Assembly (NCBI GenBank): GCA_017537245.1
Contig: JAFYLD010000026.1
Span: forward strand, 1 to 35,343
Source: Clostridia bacterium
GTDB taxonomy: Bacteria; Bacillota; Clostridia; Oscillospirales; Acutalibacteraceae
Length of the DNA stretch: 35,343 nucleotides
Reading direction: 5' to 3'
In this document: positions 7,713-15,687 of the stretch, piece after piece
Numbering within the stretch: the first letter of the stretch is position 1
How the letters are laid out: each line of letters starts with the position of its first letter
Translations under genes and position numbers: made by a program
Notes under the pieces: generated by a model
Seen by the model: only the letters and a program-made list of their open reading frames with translations
What the model was told of the DNA's origin: nothing
Databases searched by the model: none

Positions 7713-8639
7713 ATGAAATTTAGAAAAATCCTATTTGCAATAATTATAATAATAACGATAACGCTCGCCTCCTCTATTCCTGTATCAGCAATTGATTTCG
7801 ATGCCGAAGAAAAATACAACTCTGTTTTTGTTATATCATCAGGTCAAGCATTGGGTAGCGGATTTGCCATTGGAGAAAATTGTGTAGTAACAAATGCACA
7901 CGTTATAGATAATCAAAACAGCATTATTTTGACCGGTTATAACGGAAACAAGTATCCGGCTTCGTTGATAGGATTTGATGATAACAAAGATATCGCCATT
8001 TTAGCGGTTGATAACATAACCTTTGTCCCACGTACAATAGCCACAGTGAAAAATGCCGGAGACGACGTTTACGCAATCGGTGCTCCCAAAAGCATGGCAT
8101 ACACATTAACCAAAGGCGTTGTTTCAGCTAAAGAACGAAAAGTAGGAACTCAAACGTATATACAAACCGACGCAGCAATCAATGAGGGTAATAGTGGTGG
8201 TCCACTCATCGATGCAAACGGAAACGCAATCGGTATGAATACCTTAAAAATGATAGATAGTGAAGGCATTGGTCTTGCTATACCAATGAACGTTGTTAGC
8301 GAATTTGTTAAATCACTAAATATCAAAACAGACAAAAACGGCAACGTTTCAGAAAAAATTTCTGGAACAACGTCGGGCAACTACAACACACCTACCGAAT
8401 CTAACAGCAATAACAGTAGCAGTGATAACAACAGCAACAATAATAACAACAAAACCCCAGGTTCAGCTACTACGAGCAAAAAAATCACTGGCACAAAAAT
8501 ACTCTTTATTGTGTTATGTGCCTCAGTTTTACTTAATGCCGTACTTACAATATTACTAATATTAAGTAAAAGAAAAATTCCACCCGCAAATTACGACCCA
8601 CGCGAAAGAACCGATTTTGAAATCGACATATTGGAGTGA
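7713..8639 (+). CDS. Exported trypsin-like serine protease with C-terminal membrane anchor
   Basis: A 308-residue protein with a signal peptide (charged start, long Ile-rich core, probable cut after SIPVSA). The S1/HtrA-like protease domain carries a complete triad: His63 (VVTNAHVID), Asp93 (DNKDIAIL) and Ser161 (NEGNSGGPLI). An Asn/Ser-rich linker (about 220-255) leads to one hydrophobic helix (265-285) and a short basic-acidic tail. There is no PDZ domain, unlike DegP/HtrA. The catalytic domain should be outside, so it cannot act directly on the cytosolic Ubl; it may process the PASTA or helical ectodomains of the same operon. GGAGG at 7698-7702 precedes the start, and the next gene begins five bases after its stop. 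Confidence 0.9.
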   Translation: MKFRKILFAIIIIITITLASSIPVSAIDFDAEEKYNSVFVISSGQALGSGFAIGENCVVTNAHVIDNQNSIILTGYNGNKYPASLIGFDDNKDIAILAVDNITFVPRTIATVKNAGDDVYAIGAPKSMAYTLTKGVVSAKERKVGTQTYIQTDAAINEGNSGGPLIDANGNAIGMNTLKMIDSEGIGLAIPMNVVSEFVKSLNIKTDKNGNVSEKISGTTSGNYNTPTESNSNNSSSDNNSNNNNNKTPGSATTSKKITGTKILFIVLCASVLLNAVLTILLILSKRKIPPANYDPRERTDFEIDILE

Positions 8640-8644
8640 GATAT

Positions 8645-9604
8645 ATGTCTAAAAAGAAAAACTCTAAAAAAACGCCCAAATCATCGGTAGCAGCTACAAA
8701 TCAACTACCGCAAAATATTATAATGATTGGCGAAATGGTTGAAGAAAATAAAAATATTTATATATCACAACCAGTATATAGAGCCATTCACAAATTCACC
8801 AAAAACAAAACCGTTAACGAAAGCGGCGGCATGCTTATTGGTGAAACAATCGAAAGTTTCGGCAAAACCAACATTATTATAAATGGATTTATCGAAGCAA
8901 AGTTTTGCGAAGCTACCTCAACCACGTTAAAGTTTACACACGAAACGTGGGAATACACTCATAAAGAAATGAACAAAAAGTTCCCAAAACAAAAAATTGT
9001 TGGTTGGATACACACACATCCTAATTTTGGTATATTCCTTTCCGAATACGATAAATTCATCCACGAAAACTTTTTTGGTGACGAGCAACAAATTGCATAC
9101 GTTATCGATCCTATCCAGAACATCGAAGGATTTTATTTTTGGATAAACGGAAAGATTGAAAGATGCAAAGGTTTTTATAAATTTGATAAAACCGGAGTTA
9201 AATTAGAAAGCGCACCAGCAACTAAAAACACCGATAACATAAAAAACAACTCTTATTTTTCAATTAAAAATGCAGTTATTTTTGCACTTGCGATATGTTC
9301 GCTTTTCCTGGTGCTAACCAACAGGCAACAAAGCAAAGAAATAAGCAAATTGCAAAACCAACAAAAAAATACCACACAAGCCTTACAGCAACAAATCGCC
9401 TTTTTAAATGACGAAATTAATACTCTTAAAAATCAATTGAACAATTATTCAGACAAATTAATTGTTGATACTCCAAGCAATAATAATCCTATTATTGAAG
9501 AAACCCAAGAGGATCAAGAAACCCCAGAAAACGAAGAAACTGTTCCTGACACAAACACAGAAGATTCAACTTCTTCGACAAGTACTACGATTGGAGAAAA
9601 TTAA
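8645..9604 (+). CDS. JAB/MPN (JAMM) peptidase with TM anchor, predicted active
   Basis: A 319-residue protein. The N-terminal JAB domain (about 20-195) has every JAMM residue: Glu67 in MLIGE, His123 and His125 in IHTHP, Ser133 and Asp136, giving HxHx7SxxD. These enzymes are zinc isopeptidases that cut after the Ubl C-terminal glycine, so it may mature the Ubl or remove it from targets. A hydrophobic helix (208-226) follows, then a coiled coil (about 228-268) and an acidic Thr/Ser-rich tail, probably outside. The ATG at 8645 is preferred over a GTG nine bases earlier because GGAG (8633-8636) is correctly spaced only for the ATG. Its JAB domain is closely similar to that of the gene at 9971. 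Confidence 0.9.
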   Translation: MSKKKNSKKTPKSSVAATNQLPQNIIMIGEMVEENKNIYISQPVYRAIHKFTKNKTVNESGGMLIGETIESFGKTNIIINGFIEAKFCEATSTTLKFTHETWEYTHKEMNKKFPKQKIVGWIHTHPNFGIFLSEYDKFIHENFFGDEQQIAYVIDPIQNIEGFYFWINGKIERCKGFYKFDKTGVKLESAPATKNTDNIKNNSYFSIKNAVIFALAICSLFLVLTNRQQSKEISKLQNQQKNTTQALQQQIAFLNDEINTLKNQLNNYSDKLIVDTPSNNNPIIEETQEDQETPENEETVPDTNTEDSTSSTSTTIGEN

Positions 9605-9605
9605 A

Positions 9606-9938
9606 ATGAAAAATTACGTTGGAAAAACATGCCCGTTCTGTAGAACTCCTTTTACCGAAGACGACGACATCGTTATTTGCAGCAGTTGCGAAATGCCACA
9701 CCATAAAGATTGTTGGATTGAAAATCAAGGTTGTACAACATTTGGTTGTATGGGAACCATTAATTCCGCAACCAACACCCCTAACACCGTTACAACAAAC
9801 GTAATTTCCTACAACAATGCACCTGAATTTGTTTTTTGCACTCGTTGTGGCGCTCGTCATGCGGCAGGATTATCATTTTGTAGCAAATGCGGTACCCCTT
9901 TAAGGAAAAACACTCCCCCTCAAACCATGATTAGATAA
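9606..9938 (+). CDS. Prokaryotic RING-like protein with C-terminal zinc ribbon (candidate E3)
   Basis: A 110-residue protein with a bacterial RING-like binuclear treble clef at 9-48: CPFC, CSSC, PHHKDCW, GC and a last Cys48, that is Cys9/12, Cys25/28, His32/33, Cys36 and Cys43/48. This is the spacing of the prokaryotic RING family I (Prok-RING). A polar linker and a CxxC-x10-CxxC zinc ribbon (Cys78/81/92/95) follow. RING domains bring E2-Ubl to substrates, so a ligase or E2-docking role is likely by analogy but unproven. There is no membrane segment. The start at 9606 lies one base after the JAB stop with GGAG at 9593-9596; a longer reading in this frame would overlap the JAB gene and has no RING-related content. 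Confidence 0.88.
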   Translation: MKNYVGKTCPFCRTPFTEDDDIVICSSCEMPHHKDCWIENQGCTTFGCMGTINSATNTPNTVTTNVISYNNAPEFVFCTRCGARHAAGLSFCSKCGTPLRKNTPPQTMIR

Positions 9939-9970
9939 AATATATTTTCATAACACAAGGAGCTTTTCTT

Positions 9971-11101
9971 ATGGAAAAAGAATTTGATATTGAAGTAACC
10001 AGCGAAAATACCGCTAAAAGTTCAAATGTACAACTCCCACTCAACATTCTTTCGTTTGGCGAAATAGAACCAGATGACGTGAAAGTATACATAAAACAAG
10101 ACGTCTATAAGGCTCTAGAAAAATATGCATCATCCGATACAAGTAAAGAGCTTGGTACAATATTGATTGGTAATTACTGTGAAGAACTTTCCAAAACACA
10201 CGTTATCATTTCAAATTATATCGAAGCCAAATATACAGATGCCTCTGCGTCTACACTAACCTTCACCCACGAAACATGGGAGTACGTTCACAACCAACAC
10301 GAAACTCTTTACCCAGATCAAAAAATCATTGGTTGGCAACATACCCATCCAAACTATGGCATTTTTCTTTCGAATTATGATCTATTTATACAAGAAAACT
10401 TCTTCAACTTACCTGCACAAATAGCATACGTTATTGATCCAATTCAAAATTTACGTGGATTTTTCCAATGGAAAAACGGTAAAATCGAGAAGTTAAAAGG
10501 CTATTACATATACGATGAAGTAGGCAAACCAATCAAAATAGAGCAAAAGAAAATTGAGAAAAAATCAGAAAAAAGCTCAAAATCCAGCAAAATATTAGGT
10601 GTCTTGCTAGCACTTTTGTTGGTAGCGACAGTTGTTCTAGGTGTGTTCACTATCAACCTAAACAACAAATACAATCAACACTTAAAAGAACTCGAAGCAA
10701 TTTCAGCGCAATTAGAAGAAAAAAATCAAATAATTAGCACCCAAGAAGAAAATATAGGTGTGTTACAGTCAGAATTAGCAAACCTTGTTATTGAAAACGA
10801 TGATGCTACAACGGCACAAACACTTATTGCCGCAATAGAAAACAATGAAATTTCTTTTGACAACCAAGACGAAATTTTATCGCTATTAAAAGAGTTGGTA
10901 AATGATGCGGCTAGCAATGACAATCAAAATGAAATTAAATTTATTGCATACACCATACAACCTGGTGATTCATTGTCAAAAATCTGCAACAAATATCAGT
11001 TGAATTACAGTGCCGTTAAAGATATTATTTTAACTCTAAGTGGAATTACCAACCCAAATTCAATTTATGTTGGTCAAATCATAATTCTACCTGTTCAATA
11101 A
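9971..11101 (+). CDS. JAB/MPN protein with TM, coiled coil and LysM; predicted impaired or inactive
   Basis: A 376-residue paralogue of the JAB protein at 8645. The HxHx7SxxD part is kept (His124, His126, Ser134, Asp137), but the position of the catalytic Glu is Asn68 (ILIGN instead of MLIGE), with no gap in the alignment around it. One hydrophobic helix (207-228) is followed by a coiled coil (232-275), an acidic segment, and a LysM domain at about 324-376 (YTIQPGDSLSKICNKY to VGQIIILP). The JAB part should be cytosolic and LysM outside, bound to peptidoglycan. JAMM pairs with one active and one inactive member are known in the proteasome lid (Rpn11/Rpn8) and signalosome (CSN5/CSN6). This protein may be such a scaffold; that is inference. 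Last gene of the operon. Confidence 0.9.
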   Translation: MEKEFDIEVTSENTAKSSNVQLPLNILSFGEIEPDDVKVYIKQDVYKALEKYASSDTSKELGTILIGNYCEELSKTHVIISNYIEAKYTDASASTLTFTHETWEYVHNQHETLYPDQKIIGWQHTHPNYGIFLSNYDLFIQENFFNLPAQIAYVIDPIQNLRGFFQWKNGKIEKLKGYYIYDEVGKPIKIEQKKIEKKSEKSSKSSKILGVLLALLLVATVVLGVFTINLNNKYNQHLKELEAISAQLEEKNQIISTQEENIGVLQSELANLVIENDDATTAQTLIAAIENNEISFDNQDEILSLLKELVNDAASNDNQNEIKFIAYTIQPGDSLSKICNKYQLNYSAVKDIILTLSGITNPNSIYVGQIIILPVQ

Positions 11102-11128
11102 TTTCAAATTTACAATTTGTTATTGAAC
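11093..11128. promoter_or_regulatory. Long inverted repeat spanning the operon end and the next promoter's -35 box
   Basis: GTTCAATAA (11093-11101) pairs with TTATTGAAC (11120-11128), and inside it CAAATT (11105-11110) pairs with AATTTG (11114-11119), with a three-base bulge. It includes the stop codon of the LysM gene on one side and the TTGAAC -35 box of the XRE gene on the other. No T run follows, so it is not a standard terminator; it could be an operator or an mRNA-end hairpin. Confidence 0.65.
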
Positions 11129-11151
11129 ATAAAAGTGAAATAATATATAAT
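11123..11151 (+). promoter_or_regulatory. Sigma-A promoter of the XRE regulator gene
   Basis: TTGAAC (11123-11128), 17-base spacer, TATAAT (11146-11151). The -35 box is part of the inverted repeat at 11093-11128, so a protein bound there would affect this promoter. Confidence 0.8.
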
Positions 11152-11183
11152 ATACTTAATATGATTTGAAAGGATGTGGCGGC

Positions 11184-11774
11184 ATGCCGGTATGTGAAGA
11201 AAAATTGCGCGAAAACTTTGCAAGAAATTTAACCCATTATCGCAAGGCTTTGTCTCTTACGCAAACCGACCTTGCCGAAAAGCTTAATTATTCTGACAAA
11301 TCTATCTCCAAGTGGGAGCGTGGCGATGGTCTACCCGACCTTACCGTAACGGCGCAGCTTGCCGAAATTTTTGGTCTTACGGTTGACGATATGCTTGCCG
11401 ACAAACCCCGCCGCAAACTTATGACCACACGTAACAAGATAATCATTACTTTACTATCTATTGGTATTGCGTGGCTTGTAGCGACTGTGCTATTCTTCTT
11501 GTTCGAGTTGGTAGCACCTAACTCCTACGATTGGTGGTTACTATACGTTTACGCTATACCTACCAGCGCAATAGTTGGCATTGTATTTTCTTGTATATGG
11601 TGGAAAAAGATACATATATTTGCAAGTATCTCAACACTCATTTGGTCGGTGGCGTTATGTATTTTGCTTACTGTTATCGCCCACGTAAACGAGCCTAAAA
11701 TATACCTTATATTTATAGTCGCAGGCGTTGTTCAAGTAATGACTATACTGTGGTTCTTAATTAAAAAACATTAA
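11184..11774 (+). CDS. XRE-family regulator with four-helix membrane domain
   Basis: A 196-residue protein. An XRE helix-turn-helix occupies about residues 8-62 (LTQTDLAEKLNYSDKSISKW, then ERGDGLPDL and LAEIFGLTVDDML). Four hydrophobic helices follow (about 82-105, 112-135, 140-163, 170-190), so the DNA-binding part is tied to the membrane. The ATG at 11184 is chosen for its AGGA at 11171-11174; an in-frame TTG at 11166 is less likely. It has its own promoter and terminator, so it is not strictly part of the Ubl operon, although its position and the inverted repeat leave open that it regulates it. Confidence 0.85.
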   Translation: MPVCEEKLRENFARNLTHYRKALSLTQTDLAEKLNYSDKSISKWERGDGLPDLTVTAQLAEIFGLTVDDMLADKPRRKLMTTRNKIIITLLSIGIAWLVATVLFFLFELVAPNSYDWWLLYVYAIPTSAIVGIVFSCIWWKKIHIFASISTLIWSVALCILLTVIAHVNEPKIYLIFIVAGVVQVMTILWFLIKKH

Positions 11775-11779
11775 TGTTT

Positions 11780-11816
11780 AAAACCGATTTGCATGAGAAT
11801 ATGTAAATCGGTTTTT
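11780..11816 (+). terminator. Intrinsic terminator after the XRE gene
   Basis: AAAACCGATTTGCAT and ATGTAAATCGGTTTT form a 15-pair stem (one wobble) with a six-base loop, ending in T6. Confidence 0.9.
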
Positions 11817-11820
11817 TCTA

Positions 11821-11849
11821 TTGAAATATTATTTATTATAAGATATAAT
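11821..11849 (+). promoter_or_regulatory. Sigma-A promoter of ychF-alr
   Basis: TTGAAA (11821-11826), 17-base spacer, TATAAT (11844-11849), directly after the XRE terminator. Confidence 0.85.
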
Positions 11850-11891
11850 ATAAAATTAGGATTTAAACAAATTTCAAGGAGATAAATTTAT

Positions 11892-12992
11892 ATGAAACTA
11901 GGTATGGTAGGACTTCCAAACGTTGGTAAGTCAACACTTTTTAACGCTATAACAAATGCGGGCGCGCAGTCGGCTAACTACCCTTTCTGCACAATTGAGC
12001 CAAACGTTGGTATGGTTAGCGTTCCTGACGAACGTCTTGAAAAATTGGCCGAAATCTATACCCCAGACAAATTCACCCCTGCGGTAATCGAGTTTGTTGA
12101 TATTGCGGGTCTTGTAAAAGGCGCGTCAAAGGGCGAAGGTCTTGGTAACAAATTCCTTAGCAATATTCGTGAGGTTGATGCAGTAGTTCACGTTGTACGA
12201 TGCTTTGAAAGCACCGATATCATTCACGTAGAAGGTTCAGTTGACCCAATTCGCGATATTGAAACAATCAATCTTGAACTTATTTTCTCTGATATTGAAA
12301 TTACACAGCGTCGTCTTGACAAAGCGACAAAAGCGCTCAAGGGCGACAAGTCTATGCAAGCAGAGGTTGATTTCTTAAAGCGTCTTATCGCTCACCTAGA
12401 AGAAGGTTTGCCGGCGCGCTCGGTAGAGATTACTTCTGATACTGATGCCGAAGTTTTGGCTACCACCTCTCTTCTTTCTGCAAAGCCTGTAATCTACGCT
12501 TGCAACATGAGTGAAGATGATTTTAAAAACGGTATCGACTCAAATGCCGGCTATCTTGCAGTAAAGGAAGCGGCAGCAAAAGAAAATGCCGAAATTCTTC
12601 CAATTTGCGCAGCTCTCGAAGCAGAGCTTTCTGGTCTTGATGACGAAGAAAAGGCTATGTTCCTTGAGGATTTGGGTCTTGAGCGTTCGGGTCTTGACCG
12701 CATGATTCAAAAATGTTACAGCCTATTAGGTCTTATTTCTTATCTTACCGCAGGCAAGCCTGAAGTTCGCGCTTGGACTATTGAGCGCGGCACCAAGGCT
12801 CCACAGGCTGCCGGTAAAATACACACCGACTTTGAACGCGGATTCATTCGCGCCGAGGTTATCGCGTATGACGACTTTATGGCTTGCGGCGGCAATATGG
12901 TAACCGCAAAAGAAAAAGGTCTTGTTCGTAGCGAAGGTAAAGAATACGTTATGAACGACGGCGATATTGTTCTATTTAGATTTAACGTATAA
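11892..12992 (+). CDS. ychF: YchF/Ola1-family P-loop NTPase
   Basis: A 366-residue protein of the expected length for YchF, an Obg-related NTPase that prefers ATP and binds ribosomes. The P-loop GLPNVGKST begins near residue 7, switch [22 protein letters not shown] is intact, and the G4 motif is NMSED in place of NKxD, as expected for this ATP-preferring family. A coiled-coil insert lies at about 135-170 and a TGS domain ends the protein ([20 protein letters not shown]). AAGGAG precedes the start. Alanine racemase follows 36 bases later without a terminator. An ordinary housekeeping gene. Confidence 0.97.
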   Translation: MKLGMVGLPNVGKSTLFNAITNAGAQSANYPFCTIEPNVGMVSVPDERLEKLAEIYTPDKFTPAVIEFVDIAGLVKGASKGEGLGNKFLSNIREVDAVVHVVRCFESTDIIHVEGSVDPIRDIETINLELIFSDIEITQRRLDKATKALKGDKSMQAEVDFLKRLIAHLEEGLPARSVEITSDTDAEVLATTSLLSAKPVIYACNMSEDDFKNGIDSNAGYLAVKEAAAKENAEILPICAALEAELSGLDDEEKAMFLEDLGLERSGLDRMIQKCYSLLGLISYLTAGKPEVRAWTIERGTKAPQAAGKIHTDFERGFIRAEVIAYDDFMACGGNMVTAKEKGLVRSEGKEYVMNDGDIVLFRFNV

Positions 12993-13028
12993 TTTTTTTA
13001 AAAACACAAACGATTGCGAGGTGATACC

Positions 13029-14159
13029 GTGACAAAGTTTTTAAAACGCGCGTGGGCAGAGATTGACGTTGACGCTTTGATACATAACTTTAATATTATA
13101 AAAAACACCGCGAACTCTAACGTGTGCGCCGTGGTAAAGGCAAATGCCTATGGTCACGATGTCGATATCGTAGCCCCCATTTTGCAAGACGCGGGCGCCG
13201 ACTGCTTTGCAGTATCTAACATAGAAGAGGCTATCGAGCTACGCGAGCTTGGTATAGTTAAGCCTATTCTAATTTTGGGTTATACGCCTTGTGAGTTTGC
13301 AAGCGAGCTTCAAAAACATGATATTTCACAGTGTGTTTATTCGCTTGACTATGCAAAAGAATTATCAAATGAAGCCGCAAAACAAAACTTGAATATAAAA
13401 GTTCACCTAAAGCTAGATACAGGTATGTCGCGCATTGGTTTTGATTGTCGCGATGATAGGCTAAACGGTATTAGCGACGCTATTGTTGCGGCAAAACTTG
13501 ACGGCTTTGCGCTTGAGGGTGTGTTCACCCACTTTGCTTTTTCTGACCGAAACGAATCACAAGATGACGGTTTTACCGCCGAGCAGTATAATCGATTTGT
13601 AAACGCTCTTGCCGCTATCAAAAACGCAGGACTTAATCCTGCTATTTGCCATTGCTCAAATTCGGCGGCAATATGCCTTGATAGTGACAAACACCTTGAT
13701 ATGTGCCGCGCGGGCATTATACTTTACGGTCTTACTCCGTCTAGTGAGCTCGAGCTTGAGCAAAGATTTATTCCGGTTATGGACTTTAAATCGGTTATAT
13801 CACAGGTAAAAGAAATTGCAATTGGCGACACAGTAAGTTACGGCAGAACCTTTAAAGCCGACAAAAACATGACTATCGCTACTGTCAGTTGCGGCTATGC
13901 CGACGGATACCCTCGCCTACTCTCGAACCGCGGTTTTGTTATGATAAATGGCAAACGCGCTAATATTGTTGGTAGAGTATGTATGGATCAATTTTGCGTT
14001 GACGTTACCGATATAAAGGACGTTAAACGCGGTGACGAGGTACTACTTTGGGGCAAAGATTTGGCAGTAGAAACACTAGCTGATATAATCGGCACTATAA
14101 ATTACGAAATGGTTTGCAGCGTATCAAGCCGCGTTAAAAGAATAAAGAAAGAGCAATAA
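13029..14159 (+). CDS. alr: Alanine racemase
   Basis: A 376-residue PLP enzyme that interconverts L- and D-alanine for peptidoglycan. The PLP-binding Lys37 lies in VVKANAYGHD and the second catalytic base Tyr271 in VSYGRTF; CMDQFCVDVT marks the C-terminal domain. The GTG at 13029 is chosen because GAGGTG (13018-13023) precedes it; an in-frame TTG at 13014 would overlap that site. Probably cotranscribed with ychF. The stop codon lies inside the following terminator. Confidence 0.96.
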   Translation: MTKFLKRAWAEIDVDALIHNFNIIKNTANSNVCAVVKANAYGHDVDIVAPILQDAGADCFAVSNIEEAIELRELGIVKPILILGYTPCEFASELQKHDISQCVYSLDYAKELSNEAAKQNLNIKVHLKLDTGMSRIGFDCRDDRLNGISDAIVAAKLDGFALEGVFTHFAFSDRNESQDDGFTAEQYNRFVNALAAIKNAGLNPAICHCSNSAAICLDSDKHLDMCRAGIILYGLTPSSELELEQRFIPVMDFKSVISQVKEIAIGDTVSYGRTFKADKNMTIATVSCGYADGYPRLLSNRGFVMINGKRANIVGRVCMDQFCVDVTDIKDVKRGDEVLLWGKDLAVETLADIIGTINYEMVCSVSSRVKRIKKEQ

Positions 14160-14185
14160 TACCAAGGGGTATTATTGCCCTTTTT
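14153..14185 (+). terminator. Terminator overlapping the end of alr
   Basis: GCAATAATACC (14153-14163) pairs with GGTATTATTGC (14168-14178) around a short loop, followed by CC and T5. The alr stop codon lies in the left arm. No clear promoter was seen between it and glpK, so glpK may depend on read-through. Confidence 0.8.
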
Positions 14186-14201
14186 GATTTAAGGAGAAAT
14201 T

Positions 14202-15683
14202 ATGAAAAAATATATTCTTACTTTAGACGAGGGTACTACAAGTGCTCGTGCGATAATATTTGACGAGTGTGGAAACGTTGTATCAATAGCGCAAAACGAG
14301 TTTACACAGATATATCCTCGCCCTTCTTACGTAGAGCACGACCCTATAGAAATACTCTCGGCGCAGTATTCGGCAATAACCGAGTGCATCATAAAGTCGG
14401 GATTAAAAACTAGCGACATTTCTTGTGTGGGTATTACCAACCAACGCGAAACGGTTGTGGTTTGGAACCGCCTTACCGGCGAGCCTGTTTATAACGCAAT
14501 TGTGTGGCAATGCCGCCGCACAGCCGAGCTTTGCGAAGAATTAAAATCACAAGGTCTAGAAGAATATATAATAAACACCACCGGTCTTAAAATCGACGCC
14601 TATTTTAGCGGCACAAAAATAAAGTGGATTCTTGATAACGTCGAGGGCGCTCGCGAGGCGGCAAACCGCGGCGAGTTGCTATTTGGCACTATCGACACCT
14701 GGCTTATGTGGAAACTATCAAATGGCAAAATCCACTCTACCGACCAAACCAACGCCTCCCGCACAATGCTTTATGATATACATAATCTTTGTTGGGACAA
14801 AAAGTTACTAGAAATTTTAGATATCCCCGAGAGTATGCTACCCACAGTTCAAAAAAGCGGTAGCGTTTACGGTGATATTGATATTATGGGCGCAAATCTC
14901 TCGGTTTGCGGTGTTGCGGGCGACCAACAATCAGCGTTATTTGGTCAACGTTGCGTGAACGTTGGTGACGTTAAAAACACCTATGGCACAGGTTGTTTCT
15001 TGCTTATGAATACAGGTACTACCGCGGTTAAAAGCAATAACGGGCTTCTTACCACCATTGCCGCCACAACCGAAAACTCACCTTGCGAATACGCGCTTGA
15101 GGGTAGCGTATTTATTGGTGGCGCGGTAATTCAGTGGTTAAGGGACGAAATGAAACTTATCGAAAACGCGGCGCAAAGCGAGGAGTTAGCGATTGCAGTT
15201 AGCGATAGCGCGGGTGTGTATATTGTTCCTGCCTTTGCGGGACTTGGCGCGCCTTATTGGGATATGTATGCTCGCGGTACTATATGCGGACTAACTAGGG
15301 GTGCCGGTCGCAACCACATTGTCCGCGCGGCGCTAGAGTCGATAGCATACCAAACAAATGACTTAATTACCGCCATGCAAAATGATGCGGGTGTTTGTGT
15401 TACAAGCCTAAAGGCTGATGGCGGCGCTAGCAAAAATCGCTTTTTAATGCAGTTTCAAGCCGATATTTCAAACGCCGACGTTATCTGCCCAAAAAATGCC
15501 GAGGCTACCGCACTGGGCGCGGCGCTACTTGCGGGACTTACCGCAGGGGTTATTGAAAATACCGACTCACTTAATGCCGATGCTACAACCTTTACACCCG
15601 CTATGAACGATGATATTCGTCAAAGCAGTTTAGACGGTTGGCGTAGCGCTGTAAAAAGCACAATTTCTTTTTCAAAGGAATGA
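14202..15683 (+). CDS. glpK: Glycerol kinase
   Basis: A 493-residue FGGY-family kinase that phosphorylates glycerol to sn-glycerol 3-phosphate. Diagnostic segments are [14 protein letters not shown] at the start, [14 protein letters not shown], the catalytic-region [11 protein letters not shown] and ATP-site [10 protein letters not shown] and [12 protein letters not shown]. Length is standard. AAGGAG precedes the start. The gene is followed after four bases by a monoacylglycerol-lipase-like gene, so the pair probably serves release and use of glycerol. Confidence 0.97.
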   Translation: MKKYILTLDEGTTSARAIIFDECGNVVSIAQNEFTQIYPRPSYVEHDPIEILSAQYSAITECIIKSGLKTSDISCVGITNQRETVVVWNRLTGEPVYNAIVWQCRRTAELCEELKSQGLEEYIINTTGLKIDAYFSGTKIKWILDNVEGAREAANRGELLFGTIDTWLMWKLSNGKIHSTDQTNASRTMLYDIHNLCWDKKLLEILDIPESMLPTVQKSGSVYGDIDIMGANLSVCGVAGDQQSALFGQRCVNVGDVKNTYGTGCFLLMNTGTTAVKSNNGLLTTIAATTENSPCEYALEGSVFIGGAVIQWLRDEMKLIENAAQSEELAIAVSDSAGVYIVPAFAGLGAPYWDMYARGTICGLTRGAGRNHIVRAALESIAYQTNDLITAMQNDAGVCVTSLKADGGASKNRFLMQFQADISNADVICPKNAEATALGAALLAGLTAGVIENTDSLNADATTFTPAMNDDIRQSSLDGWRSAVKSTISFSKE

Positions 15684-15687
15684 TGAT

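Noticed and set aside
7713-8639. HtrA/DegP proper
   Set aside because: The triad fits but no PDZ domain is present and there is a C-terminal membrane anchor.
4238-9938. Known antiphage operons (Bil, Bub or CBASS with Cap2/Cap3)
   Set aside because: No CD-NTase or effector is present, and the membrane, PASTA, LysM, FHA and RING parts differ from those layouts as I know them. Distant relation remains possible.
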